A DNA stretch of 64,000 bases. Origin: Congeria kusceri (lineage: Eukaryota > Mollusca > Bivalvia > Myida > Dreissenidae). The notes under the pieces were generated by a model. That model saw nothing but the letters and a program-made list of their open reading frames with translations, was not told the origin of the DNA and searched no databases. Made by a program: the position numbers and the translations under genes. Location of the stretch: positions 85,437,951-85,501,950 of the forward strand of contig CM051027.1 of the NCBI GenBank assembly GCA_027627225.1, in the 5' to 3' direction. Shown here piece by piece: positions 10,362-23,700 of the stretch; the first letter of the stretch is position 1; the number at the start of each line of letters is the position of its first letter.

Positions 10362-12907
10362 CTATGCAATAAAATATTCGTGGCACGTCGTGGGAAAACC
10401 GGTCTTAATGCATGTGCGTAAAGTGTCGTCCCAGATTAGCCTGTGCAGCCCGCACAGGCTAATCCGGGATGGCACTTTCCGCTTTTGTGGTATTTTCTGT
10501 TTCAAGGAAGTATCTTCTAAACATAAATTCACTGTAGGCGGAAAGTGCCGTCCTGTATTAGCCTGTGCGGACTGCACAGGCTAATCCGGGACGACACTTT
10601 ACGCACATGCATTAAGTCCGGTTTTCCCACGACGCGCAACATTTGTAAAAATAACATTACAAAATGGATACAAAGTCATTCCTAAAAAGTTTAAAACATA
10701 TCAATACACGCAAATTTTATAGATGGGGAAATCCTAACTCATGAATAAACGATATAAATGTACTTCAGAAACTGCTAATTAGACTTAAAGTTTATATTTT
10801 TATTATGTCAACACATGGCATTAAATGCGTTGTTTCATGTTATTTGTTATGGAATATAGATGATTACCCAGTAAAGAAAATGCTTGTTTTTAATTGCTTC
10901 ACTATATATGTTTTTGATAAAGAGAAATGGGGGACCACTGTTAACATTCAAAACTCACAAAAACAAATTTACCAAGATTTTCATTCAAATGTTCTTCTCT
11001 TTTACTATTGGTGACTGGTTTAAAATACTGCTGTGCTTGTGGATTTCTGGCACCCTTCATAAACTTGGAGTCTAGATCTTCCTCCTCGTCGTAGAATCCT
11101 TTTCCATTGTCTGTTTGGAATCGTTCCCTTGGGTGAGGCCTTGACCTATTCTGCTCTTCAATCGTCTTTTCTAACTTACTAGTCCCCTGGACTGGAGGTT
11201 CAGGAGCAGCAGGTTCTTGATCTTTGTCACCATTCCACCAGTTTTTTATGCCACCAAATATGCTTTTAATGCTAGTGAGATTTTTCTGTGTCTGTTTAAG
11301 ATCTTGATTGATTTTTCCAGTTTTAGCTTCAATGTTGTTTAGTTGCTCTCTTTGTTGAAGAAGTTCCTGAAAAACAAACAGCCAAGTCGTCAAGTACCAA
11401 ACGTCAATCATTTGCAAATTAATATGGTTAGGGAAAGATCTAGAATCACAGAAGGTACAAGGTGCTTCTAAAAAGGAGCAGGGTGGAATGCCAAAACAGT
11501 CTGTTGACATTGTATACCGGTAATAATTTGCTTAATCCAGGGTTTTTATTAGTCTAATCCTTTTAATTAAGGTTTTTAAGCATAGTCTTTTCATTTGTCA
11601 TTGAATATTTGAAAAATATATGAAATAAAAGATATTTAACATTTCTGTGTTGACCAGCCCAGAGGGGCACCAGGGGGGAACCAAAAAGGAGCAGGGTGCT
11701 GCGCCCTGCTATTTTGCTCTAGATCTTTCCCTATATGGTGTTCAACTGTTGTATCCAATCATTGTACCAGTACTTTAATATCTTAATATTTTGCACAAAA
11801 GAGCACATGGTAGAGCTTGTGAAGGGTTTGTGAAGCTTGAGGAATGGAAATTAATCCTTTAACAATATTATTACTGGAGAGGAGCTTAAAGGTTTAAACA
11901 TTTAAAAAGACTCTCCCATCTCTGGCTATAGCTCTAAAATTATTTTGAATATAATGAACACGGTTTATTCATAATAGGTAAAGATTTAAAAAGATCACAA
12001 GGTAGACAAGTAAAAATGTATTATTTAAGTTTAAAAACCATGAGCGTCCAACTGGTGTCTCTAAACAGATACTTATCACATGTTTTATATTATTTATACT
12101 AAATCTTTTCTCTAGCTTGAGAGGCGACCACTACAACTGTTTAACCAGGGTTAAAATCGAAAACCTTTTATTTTCAAACTGTTATAAAAACTGATAGAAT
12201 CAATTATTGTTGTTTTTTTTATTACAGGCTTGTAGATGATATTTTCATGGAAAAGACACAATGATGTCTTCTAGACTACTGTATTTTTTTCAACCCAATT
12301 ACGTTTTTTGTAGTTAAATGTGAAATTATGTGAGATTTTCGGATATAAATAGTAAAGATTTAAATGTTAATTTTCAAATTATTATTAAATTCACATTACA
12401 CAAAATAAACACAAGTCAACATTGCTAAATTTTGGCAAAAATCTGTGAATAAAGGTGTACTTTTAAAAGGAATTTTAATTTTCTGTATTTCAAAGCAATC
12501 CTTTCTCAGAAAAATTGTGTTGTATTTAATGTCGTTGTAATGCACCTGACTGTATTATAATTTATAGATCTATATGCCATCATTCATTTTAAGTATGTCA
12601 TCTAAAAGGCAAATGACATAATTAAATCATAAATGTGAATGCTTTGTTAAATATTCTTATCAAGACATTATAAACTCATTGTAACCTCAGCTGTCGCCAC
12701 TCCAACACGTTCTGAGTCATCAATGCTGGCCAGGGCTCTCCTGGTGCTCTCGAGCTGCCTTTTCTCGGACTCTTCGATTTCCTGCATCATCCTCTGAATC
12801 TGCTCGTCGTGTGGCATATCTTCTTTCCTCGGCTGATTCCGCCGAACTTTGTAGTTATCCTCGTCGTTTTCGAACGGGTTAGAATTATTATAAAGTGGAT
12901 TTGACAT
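10198..12907 (-). CDS. SNAP29: SNAP29-like Qbc-SNARE, three exons
   Basis: Spliced CDS: exon 1 12907-12686, exon 2 11366-10973, exon 3 10361-10198, totalling 780 nt or 259 aa plus stop. Both introns are GT/AG and keep frame (phases 0 and 1). Human SNAP29 is of nearly the same length. The N-terminus has the acidic NPF motif (SNPFENDED), which in SNAP29 binds EH-domain proteins. First SNARE helix: from IQRMMQEIEES through SERVGVATAE, LLQQREQLNNIEAKTGKINQ and TSIKSIFGGIKNWW. The linker is charged and proline-rich. Second SNARE helix in exon 3: MARLKGLATGLGDEIQSQNE to the end. No cysteine cluster for palmitoylation is present, as expected for SNAP29 rather than SNAP25. In the family it acts with syntaxin-17/VAMP partners in endosomal and autophagosome-lysosome fusion. 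Confidence 0.9.
10386..10634. mobile_element. Palindromic MITE, copy A (in SNAP29 intron 2)
   Basis: Ends CGTCGTGGGAAAACCGG / CCGGTTTTCCCACGACG; the inverted repeats run for over 100 bp each side through 'cttaatgcatgtgcgtaaag'. Each arm contains a smaller hairpin, TTAGCCTGTGC…GCACAGGCTAA (11-bp stem). Four other copies lie in this window. Confidence 0.8.
10973..11366 (-). CDS. SNAP29: SNAP29-like exon 2
   Basis: Begins after a TTTTTCAG acceptor with GAACTTCTTCAAC and ends at CTTG before GTAAAT. 394 nt. Encodes the rest of the first SNARE helix (NNIEAKTGKINQDLKQTQKN), the IFGGIKNWW segment and the charged linker. Confidence 0.88.
11430..11732 (-). mobile_element. TIR (hAT-type) MITE, second copy with one 51-bp unit (SNAP29 intron 1)
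   Basis: Inverted relative to the 9143 copy. Ends AGGGAAAGATCTAGA and TCTAGATCTTTCCCT, flanked by ATATGGTT / ATATGGTG (8 bp, one mismatch). Only one 51-bp unit is present. Its length, 303 bp against 812 bp, differs by almost exactly ten units. Confidence 0.8.
12686..12907 (-). CDS. SNAP29: SNAP29-like exon 1
   Basis: 74 codons from ATG (12907-12905) to a donor after GCTGAG (GTTACA). Holds the NPF motif and the start of the first SNARE helix. Phase 0 junction. Confidence 0.88.
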
Positions 12908-14221
12908 CTTTATATTGAAATATGAGTTGTAAAATACAGAGATCTGTGAACACTTTTATAAATAGATCTTTGTAAAATCCGTTTTGCGAAATGTCTTCCG
13001 TGTTTATCTTTAATTAAACCCAAAGATAATGAATGCAAAATAAAAAGGCTACATACTACTTTGTTTGCAAGTAAAAACTTATCAAATTAATATTTCAGAA
13101 TATTTATATGGCTTAGTATCTTGTTTTAATTTAAAAATAAAATAACTTTCCAAAGAATATAATAAACTAATTAATTTCAACAAAACAATGTTAATGTAAG
13201 GGGAGGGGGAGCGACTTATTGTAATTGTTTTTGGGGTTTAATTCGCAACCATAGAGCCAAGCATGTTTGTCTAAATCCACTTAATGGGAGATGCCTAATA
13301 ATACTTAATTCGAGTATCAAATGGCCCGGGGGCCAATTTAACTGAGATCTAAAATCTGAACAAAGTATATTTCCCATGACCCGGAATAATTCAACGTGTC
13401 AAATTCCCGCCTGTCGGGAATCGCTTTCAGTCTAAAGTCCTGTATATGCCCGCCGTTCCCCCCCTGGAGGAAAATAAATATTGATAAGTGCATAGTAACT
13501 TCACAAAAATTTTATTCTGCAGTAGTAACACTTCATTGTAGAATTGTGTCCTTTCTTTTATATTCTTTTTTTTTTGCCTGCACATGTCCATTAACCTTAC
13601 AATACACTTTATATCAATTATGTTATAGTAGTCATTTAAATCTTAAAAATACACAAAAGGTGAAAATGGCCAAAGTTTGTCAAGTTAAACTTGTCTTTCT
13701 CTACTTTGGCATGTGTATGTTTAGGTGTATAAATTTATTTTGTTAGATATTATTTATAACAAAAACACTGATCTTCCAAGTAAAACTGTTGATAAACATA
13801 AAACTAATTATTTACATACTGAACATCTATGAGATACAAATCTGAATATTTTCCCTTAACATTCTGCATGCTACACGATATTCTAAATAGATCATGGTTT
13901 ATTTCAGAATACATTAGGCTTTAAGCCCATGAGTACACATACATATAATACACTATATTGTCAACAGTGGTCAATGACATGCAGGCATATAAATATACTG
14001 TCTTAAGCAATACCAATTTAAAATGTATAATGAAAGGATTGATAACCCTACAAACAGGCATATTCAAATAAAACAGCCATTTTTAACATTTTAACACTGT
14101 TTACCAATACTAATTTAAGGTAAATATATAATTTGCATATTGAATAACAAATCAGTATCTTATCCAAATAAAAATGAATGTTCGAAAAATGTGTATACAT
14201 ATAGCTATTTGTGCTATGACT
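12908..14221. other. SNAP29 upstream region, no gene recognised
   Basis: The promoter and 5' UTR of the minus-strand SNAP29 gene should lie just above 12907, but I see no TATA box or clear start. A short GC-richer part (about 13200-13460) is followed by AT-rich sequence. The open frame at 13396-13746 has no recognisable domain. Confidence 0.35.
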
Positions 14222-14251
14222 AAGAAACAGACAGTACTATATGGAGAGAAA

Positions 14252-14476
14252 CTATTGATAATATAATTCAGTTCTTAATTTAAATGCTTTAATAATAAAT
14301 GCGGCAAGATTGTTAATTGTCTTTTTGTCGTCAGTTTGTAAGAGTTCGATAAATTTTATCATATTTGTGTGATTCCAATAATATCTATGTATATATTGTT
14401 TTCTAAGACTATTAAACAATGGACATTCAAGTAAAAAATGAAACTCATCTTCGAGTGAATAAAACACGAGGAACAT
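14252..14476 (-). pseudogene. LINE ORF2 C-terminal remnant
   Basis: 74 codons whose peptide (EDEFHFLLECPLFNSLRKQY, then IHRYYW, and KFIELLQTDD) aligns by eye with the C-terminal ends of the other two LINE copies here (IEDEYHFAIIC…RKKYIRRYF…FTQLLNS). This is a 5'-truncated or decayed copy on the minus strand. Confidence 0.7.
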
Positions 14477-16460
14477 TGTTTGGTTTCATCAGGTTGAAAA
14501 TGTAAACATTATATAAAACTAACATTCTTCAATTACCAATTTATCTTATAGAAAATGTAATTACCAGTAGATCAAACTTTTTGTTCCACTGAAAAGCATT
14601 ATTTATGCATCTGTCAATGTCTTAACTGGTCTTTTAAAACATGTTTTGTCATGTTCGTTGACATATTTGCTATTTGTCATATTTACCTGGTAACCCAGGT
14701 TTGGTGCATAATGTACACTGCAATAATTTATCACTTTATAGAGTGATAACGGCATATCATAAATGGGTATTTGATGACGGCTTTAGGCTGACAACTGAAA
14801 TTCCGATGTAAAATTCCCTGACACGTCCCTGACTGGAATGCGATTATCTTACATTTATTGTCAAATGACGGTAACATTAGTACTTGTACTCAGTGGTGAT
14901 AGTGTGCATAAATATATGACCACCACGCTCCATTTCTGTCATTTTTACTATATAGTGTTAACTTTTTATACACAAATGATTATTTTATTGTTTTTTTTTG
15001 TCAAATTATTTGTATGATTCTAGTTTCACATTTTCATTTTGGATTTGATATATCACTTTTGGTGAAATTCACTGAATTTTCCCTGATGTTTTCAAAATTT
15101 TCAAATTCCCTGATTTTACCCTGCAGGGAATGTTTGTCACATTTTTTCCCTGTTTTCCCCATTTAGTCAGTGGTCACCTTGTGTTTGTGGGCACATTTAC
15201 CCAGATCTGCCAGCAGTCTATGAGAATCTAAACTATGCACCACTAAGAAGGATCTATTTACCTACCAACCCCACTATGCTTCAGCTTCGACACACGAGTC
15301 AATATGGTCACCCATCACCACCATCCAACTTACACACACCAAATGTATTGGAAACCAATAAAAATAAGAACACACAACTGTTAGCAAAACATTTATTGTT
15401 TACTTTAAAAGCACTGTCATGCCTGTCTGATAAAGAAACAGTATAAAATAAGACGACTGTTATTGCATAACATCTTTAGGACATGTACAACTCACAACAC
15501 TATAAAAATGTGTACAGTTGACACAAAAAATAACAACAGACATTAATATATCAAATCCAAAACAAGCAATTAAAATAAAATTCATGAATCATTTTCATTT
15601 ACGATGACTCTACAATTGTGGACTTAATTAAACGCGATATATTTTATTGAGGGTCCAAATATTTCATTTATAAATCCATGTTGGTATTTTACATATTGTA
15701 ATAGGCATTTTCACAGATAATGCTAATAAACATTTTTCCTTATTTTCATAGAAGTCAATACAAATAAGTTGATTTTCTATTGATCTTAATTCATTTATTA
15801 TTTTCAAAGTAATTCCAACCTAGATGTCAAAACAGTATTACCAAGATGGTATCATTAAAACAGATACCAATACACATTAAATTCAGAAACAAATAACAAC
15901 ATTACAGGTTTGCACAAGACAAACAAAAAGCACCAGGATAAAAATGTCCATTGATTGCACTTTATCATTCAAACAACAAGACAACATCAAAACAGTGAAT
16001 ATAAACATTATACAAAATGAAATGTACACATTCAAACACTTTGTGACTGTTTTGACCCAAATATTCCAATAAAACATGTTTTAAATTATAAACTTTGATG
16101 TTGTTTTTTTTATTACATGTTCCTACTATAAATTACATTAATATTGTAGATTTAAAAATAGATTCAACAATTTAAAAGTTTTTACATTCTGATATTTTCA
16201 AAAACAGTTATGCTCCATGTGAACTAAATTTGTAAACACCAAGTCAATACTATACTTAACAATCAAGGTCTAGACATGCTTCAATAACAGTACTTTAGTC
16301 AAATCGACAAAGACTCGCACAATATATTTTAATGTATAGTGTTTTTGTACACGTTGGCCTACTCCAGGCTTCCTAAGAACTAGCAATTCATGAATGCTTT
16401 ACAAAAAACTACACAGTATTAAATGGCTTTCAGAGGCCAGGACCAAAGTTACCACAACTT
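14477..16460. other. Unannotated; possible distal NXN 3' UTR
   Basis: AT-rich. At 14800-15180 there are repeated 'ccctga' phrases typical of decayed transposons. Minus-strand AATAAA motifs occur at 15392-15397 and 16109-16114, so a long NXN 3' UTR could end here, but I cannot choose a site. Confidence 0.3.
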
Positions 16461-16694
16461 AAACCAGGCTTAATGCACATGCGTAAAGTTTCATCCCCGA
16501 TCAGCCTGTGCAATCCACACAGGCTGATCTGGGACGACACTTTCCGTTTTTATGGTATTTTCTGTTTCTAGGAAGTCTCTTCTAAACATCAATCCACTGT
16601 AGATGGAAAGTGCCATCCTGGATTAGCCTGTGCGGACTGCACAGGCTGATCCAGGACGACACTTGCATGCATTAAGCCTGATTTTCCCACGACA
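16461..16694. mobile_element. Palindromic MITE, copy B
   Basis: Same family as 10386-10634: 'aggcttaatgca…gcgtaaag' at one end, 'tgcattaagcc…ttttcccacgac' at the other, with the two inner CCTGTGC…GCACAGG hairpins. Confidence 0.75.
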
Positions 16695-17558
16695 CACCTT
16701 ATATATATATTTTTTTTCGATTTGAAATGATTCTGTATTGTGATTTTATGTCATTAACCCTGTTGTGAGTGGCTGATTCAAAGATTGCAATCCACAAATA
16801 CATAACAACACATCCTGACCAAAGTATGTGAAAACTTACACTAATTTGTTTCTACTGTGGGTTCAATAATAGGGGAAATATATTGATTATAATATGCATA
16901 TCCTTCTGAGAATTTAGGTCCCAATGTTGAATCAAATTTTACATTAAATTACTGTTTTGTCACTTCAACAAGCATTGAACAGAAGTTTAGCTACTGTTCT
17001 GTTTTCAGAACACACCATATAAGGCATATGCATGTGAATAAACTTTGCTGAAACAAACGAACACTTCAATTTGCATAATAATATCTTTAAATAAAAAATT
17101 CACCGAGACAAACCCTTCTAAGAACAAACTCTGTAAATTTATGTAATTGAAAAAGGATCATAAACAATGTAATCATGAATATAAATGTTTAATTGCATAT
17201 AAATATTTTCATAAACTGAACACAATATATCATCATCCTATTTGTACACAGAAAAATTTCTCTCCAGACTGTAAACCTTGTTTTTTGTTAGTTTTGTATG
17301 AGTGCTTTTGAAAGTATTAGAATCTAGTAAGTACTGAAACATACTTTTCGACATTTCTGGTGCATTTTTGCAAATCCATAAACAAACACTTTTAAAGCAC
17401 AGCATATCCATGTCTACTTCTTACACCACCTCTAGAACAAGTGCATATGTCAAATTAAACCTCAGGCAAGCCCCTGATACACAATGTTAAACATTTATGT
17501 CTGTTTCCATACAGTACAGTATGAAACTGTTCACAAGCTGATACAAACACACAGTTCT
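16695..17558. other. Interval downstream of NXN stop
   Basis: Probably NXN 3' UTR on the minus strand. AT-rich with no coding sequence and no clear AATAAA close to the stop. Confidence 0.35.
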
Positions 17559-17753
17559 TTAACTCTGCCTTATTGCCTGAGAGGGCAATGTCTCATTCAG
17601 ATAGTCCTGGACAAATTTGGACACAATGTCTGTGGTGATATTTTCCCTCTCCGCACTGATGTAGACTTTCTGCTCAGGGAAATCAAGAATCGTCAACAGC
17701 GGCGTACTGTCCGGAAGATCTGCGAATTCACGTACAGGATCACAAATGTCATC
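17559..17753 (-). CDS. NXN: NXN exon 7 (terminal)
   Basis: 195 nt after CTTACAG: DDICDPVREFADLP, STPLLTILDFPEQK, then FVQDYLNETL and TAA. Corresponds to the NXN C-terminus. Confidence 0.88.
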   Translation of the reverse strand, partial: DDICDPVREFADLPDSTPLLTILDFPEQKVYISAERENITTDIVSKFVQDYLNETLPSQAIRQS

Positions 17754-20700
17754 CTGTAAGGAAAACAATCAACCACTTCAGGCAAAGAGAAGCAATGTAA
17801 CTATTAATGCATATTATATGGAAGTTATTAGGAAGGTTATCAATGTAATCAAGAGAATATTCATCCTGAAAACGGCAGAGTGTACAAGATGCAAATTTGA
17901 AAATAATAGATTGCAAAATACTGAAGCTTAGGCTGAAAGAAAAAATTCTGTGCTTCCGGCAACCCCACCCTACCTAACGAAAACACGCCAAAACTCAAGT
18001 TTTTAGCGACGATTGTTTTCCATGAAATCTGTATTCGTCAGATTTTATTTTTTTTTTGCAATATTTTTTGACAGAAATGTGTCTTTAAAAAAATAAATAA
18101 ATAATGAACTCAATCCCGACTCTACCTAACTTTTTTGAGACCATTGACTGAAACACACAATTATTTTTTTTTGGCCTTACACAAAAAACGATTGTTAAAT
18201 ATACTACCATACAAAAGAAAACAAAATGTAAGAATGCACATTACAGCTATGCATATATTGCTATTCATTTACATTGACTTTTTGTTGCCTTTGTAGCCAG
18301 ACTGAGAGGCTTAGTAACTTTATTCTTAACACTGGTGAAATGCCTTATCATGCAAACTTTGTCCAGTGATTACAAACAACTTGTTTTTGAGGAGAAAGAT
18401 TTTGAGGAGGAAGATGATGCCTGATGTCAGTTTTTCAAATAATATCACTATTATTGCTTTCTGCCCTAAGTATGAGGTAAGGCCAGCAATTTACATCTGC
18501 TCCGATGAAGAAAAACAGGTCTCGGTGCTCTCCCTTGCTGCACTCTTCAGTAGCGGAGGGCAGAAGGAGTTCTCTGGCCTTGTCAACATCCTCATCTTCA
18601 GGCTCTGATAAACAGGAAAGCATTAAATTTTGCATGCAATTTCATTAACTCTCAGAGTCATCTTTTTTGTGATAATAAAGCAGATATCTCGGCATTGAGT
18701 TCACAACTTGACCGTTTTATTAACACAAAATTGTACAATTGGCAAGTGGTAATATTCTCTTATAATCTGTGTCATTTACATTTTTATACATACATTTCAA
18801 TATAATTAGGCTTTAAATAATTCATATAATTCATATGTTATTGTTAGTTACAGGTATTTTTTTTACAGATATATCACATTTTGATACTGAATATTTGATT
18901 CTAATGTCTGACACTTCTAAAACATATTTTTTCTAGTTAGTTCACCATGTCCACTGTTCAACATTCCACAAAATATGTGGTGGTAATAAAATAAGGCAAT
19001 GCTACTGAGTTCTATAAAATTTAATAAGGTTATTTAATATATGCTTTTCAGTGAAATATATAATTTAATTGGTGAAATAAAATTTGATATTTTCACAGAC
19101 TTCCCGAAAACCGTCGGTCCGACTGACATGACCCGCAAATTTAGAGTGGGTCCGAAATTTATTTACTAAGAATCGGTCCGAACGTCCGACAGCTTTTTTA
19201 AGACTTATTCCTATATGTAACTGGATATTAAAAAAACAACTAATATCTGAGCAATTGAATACAGCTCCGCTACGTGTATATCGTTATCCGCATTTTGCGA
19301 ATCTCTCGTAGATCTGATCATGATTTTTTTTCATGTTCTTTAATGATTATCTTATTACCCCAACTGCCGTAAATAAATCCCGTTTGGTCTGGCTTTTCGT
19401 GCCTTCATCGCTACTTTTCCTTTTAAACTTGTGATATTCGCACGTTCATCACTACTTTTTCATTTAAACTCGTGATATGCGACAAACAATAACACGACCC
19501 GCGCAACATCAAAGTGTAACAGTTTGACGTCATCAGTTTACAATGTGCAATGTCCTTTCACTGCAGTCGCTTTAATTAACAGCCTAATTTTAAACAGCTG
19601 TTTGTCGTGAAAAACGTGCTGCATGCTGTCCACGTGGTAGGTTTTCACAGTCACTGTAAGTGATAGATTAATACTAACCTATACGACAACATCGTTATTG
19701 ATACTGCGTAACTGGTTTCGCGTTTTAGAGGTAAAATAAATGGTGTCTATACAAGATCTAGACTGAGTAAAAATATGACACATATAATTTGCACATCCTT
19801 CGCGATTTTATAGACACCTTATTTTGCGCTACAAAACTTTTATACAAAAGTAAATATTTCACAGTTCTTTGCGCTACAAAATTTTTATTTTACTGTCAAT
19901 ACGTCCACGCTTTCCATGCAAATGACCTGATGTTGTGACTGTCAGCATAATTTTTGCAGGCATTTTTTAGCTAACCTCGGGTTTTACATGAACAACATGT
20001 GCATACTAAATGTAAATAGAATATGTGTGTATGTCTTGTAAACAGTAAAATTCGAATAGGCGTTTCGGATTTGAGTTGTCATATCATATTTTGATATAAA
20101 TTAAATGCATTGTATATTTTATGTTATGGATGTTAACAACAATGAAAAAGGTGAGCAAAATACGTTTGCTGTTTGAGATCGTCCGGCAAGTTTTGACAGG
20201 TTGTCGGACCGAATGTCTGACACTTTTTTTGAGCTTTCGGGAAGTCTTTTAACTGCTGGCACAGTGAAAATATAAAAGTTTATATTTTCACTGCAGTGAA
20301 AATATAACATAGAACGCACTATTTTTCTATCAATCGCATCGATCTACCAGTAAAACAATTTTGGAATCATTTATGACATCGTTTTACACAAACGTGTGAC
20401 GTTTAAGCTTATCTCTAGTGATTTTATTTATTTATTGTCCAAAAGCATAAAATATTTTGTTGTTGTTGATTTACGTGAATGATCAAATTTTTATTTCACT
20501 CAGTCATAGAAAATTATATTTCCACTCGTGGCTATGCCACTCATGTTTTCCTATAACCACTCATGAAATAAAATAATGTGAAATGAAATTTGATCATTCA
20601 CCGAAATCAACAAATATCCAATATATATTTTGATAATAAATATTTTGAGCATACAAAACAATTTTGTTTGACAGAAACATAAACTCCCTATTCAATACTT

Positions 20701-23700
20701 ATTCATTAGTATCGTTGTATGTATTATTAGTATTATTATAATGAAATAAAACATTGCTTGCTGCACATGATTTTGATGCCAGCTGATGTTTAAATACATA
20801 CCCACAAACAGAACAAGACATGCTGACTCGTTCAGAGTGATTGCAGCTCCCTCTGTTAGCTCATTGACAGGCTTTGGGTACCATGGAAACTCCTGCAAAC
20901 ATACACAAGTATTTAAGACATCATCATAATAATTATTATGTAGGAATCTTCTACTGCTAGTGGATATTGTGGCACAGGCAAACAATTGAAAATAATCATA
21001 AAATCAAGGAATAGTTAGCCAATGCCCCATTGTTTCCAGTTCACTGATACTGTTCAATCAATAACAAATAAGCAGGACTGGGGATAAGCACAATCATTTG
21101 TAATAACGATAAAAATGGTATCTAACAGCTATTAATGACACATATGCAAAACAATATGTTAGGTGATATATCCAGGGACTGGGTAAAAAGCAGCCAAGCT
21201 CTTCCAGTCAGCTGCAAACCTGTGGCTCTCATCACACTACATGCTTTGCTGTCTTTACTAGTTTGGAACAACAAGAATCTAGGGGAGGGGAGGATGCCAT
21301 CTGTTTACCTAACATAGGGAAACTATTGATCCTCCAAGATAACCATTGCCATGTTTCTCATGTTTCACAATATTCTTATCTCATGAGTTTTTGCTGGAGC
21401 TCCCAACCCTTGAATACTGCTAGCTGTCTAGTAGCCAGAAAAGCAGGCACTGTTTCAAAACAGAAGCTCTATCTGAGAGGCAATCCGTCTGGAATAATTC
21501 TTTCTGATGTTGATTAATATTTGCCTTGTGAATTTTTCACTTTTACTAACAACACTTGAAGATCATGAGTATATTTAACAAGAGATGTTTGTAAAACATG
21601 TATGCCCCCCCGACTTGCAGCCAAGTTGTGAATATGTGCAATTGTTTTTTTAATATGCAAGCCCAAGTGAGGTCTCAATATATGGTATCTATGTATGAAG
21701 TTTCATTTAATATCTCGATGCGTTCTCAAGTTATTGAGCGGAAACCGTTTTTCTATTTTTAGTAATGGTGACCTTGACCTTGACCCCACCCACACCATAT
21801 TAAATCCCAGAGAGGTCTCAATATAAGGTATCTATATATGAAGTTTCTTTAAAATATCTCCATGCGTTCTCAAGTTATTGAGCGGAAACCGTTTTTCTAA
21901 ACGACCTTGACCTCACCCACCCCATATGCAATCCCAAGCGAGGTCTCGATATACAATATATATGTGTGAGGTTTCATTAAAATATCTCGATGCGTTCTCA
22001 AGTTATTGTGCTGAAACCGTTTTTTCTATTTTTAGTAACGGTGACCTTAACCTTGATCCCACGAACCCCATATGCAATCCCAAGCGAGGTCTGAATATAA
22101 GGTATCTATGTACGAACTTTCATTAAAATATCTTGATGCGTTCTCAAGTTATTGAACGGAGACAGTTTTTCTATTTTTGGTAATGGTGACCTTGAGCTTG
22201 ACCCCACCAACGCCATATGCAATAATCCCAAGCGAGGTCTCAATTTAAGGTATCTATGCATGTAGTTTCATTAAAATATCTCGATGCATTCTCAAGTTAT
22301 TGAACGGAGACCATTTTTCTATTTTTAGTAATGGTGACCTTGACCTTGACCCCACCAACCCTATATGCAATCCCAAGTGAGGTCTCAATATAAGGTATCT
22401 ATGTATGTAGTTTCATTAAAATATCTCGATGCATTCTCAAGTTATTGAGTGGAAACCATTTTTCTATTTTTAGTCACGGTGACCTTGACCTTGACCCCAC
22501 CCCCATATGCAATCCCAAGCGAGGTCTCGATATATGGTATCTATGCATAAAGTTTCTTAAAATATCTCAATGTGTTCTCAAGTTATTGAGGGGAAACCGT
22601 TTTTTCTATTTTTAGTAACGGTGACCTTGACCTTTGACCTGTTGACCTCAACATTTACAGGGTTCTTCCTTTCCTCCCAAGTAACCACCGTACCAACTTT
22701 CATGATCGTAGGTCAAAGCGTTCTAAAGATATCGTGCGGAAACAAAATGGTCTACCGTTTATCTATTTTTAGTAACGGTGACCTTGACCCTACCCATCCC
22801 ATATGCAATCCCAAGCGAGGTCTCGATGTAAGGTATCTATGTATAAAGTTTGATTAAAATATCTCAATGCGTTCTCAAGTTATTGAGGGGAAACCGTTTT
22901 TCTATTTTTAGCAACGGTGACCTTGACCTTTGACCTGTTGACCTCAAAATTAATAGGGTTCTTCCTTTCCTCTCAAGTAACCAGCGCACCAACTTTCATG
23001 ATCGTAGGTCAAAGCGTTCTCAAGACATCGTGCGGAAACGAAATGGTCTAAGGACAGACCTACCGACCGACCGACGGACAGTTGCACAGCAAGATACTGC
23101 CACTTCTTCGAAGGGGGGCATAACAATAAGGCATTACAATTCTTTGTATAAAGACCTTGTACAGGTAAACGGCTCTGACTCGCTCGAAATGAATACATTC
23201 CGATAGAAACTTAAAAGAAGACCTAAAGTATAAGTCTCACACTCACAAAAATGGCACACACCAAACCATTCCTTTAGAACCATTTGTTAAAAGGGGCCAT
23301 AATTCTGTTAGAAATCAAATATCAATATGTTATAAGGGGACTTAACTCAGCAAAACATACATCTAAACACTTTGGTCAATGTAAAATGCCTTCCACTCCA
23401 CTCAAAGGTATGAAAAAAATATAGAATGTTCATTGAATTTCATGCTTTTCCTTAGTAGCCAGACAAAAATCACCTTTCTGAAAGAAAATGTGTGTTCAAC
23501 ATCAGACGCTAGACATGTAGTTACTTGAACACACATTGCATGATGAGAGGCCATTACATTAACAGTCCATTTGTACAGCCACAGAGCCTCATTACAAAGG
23601 CAGCTGAATCTGTGCATTTGTCAAGTAGTTTTAAAGATGCTTCTATAGATTGTAATCACATTTGCAGGCATTTTTACAAATTATTATTTGTGTAGGCTAT

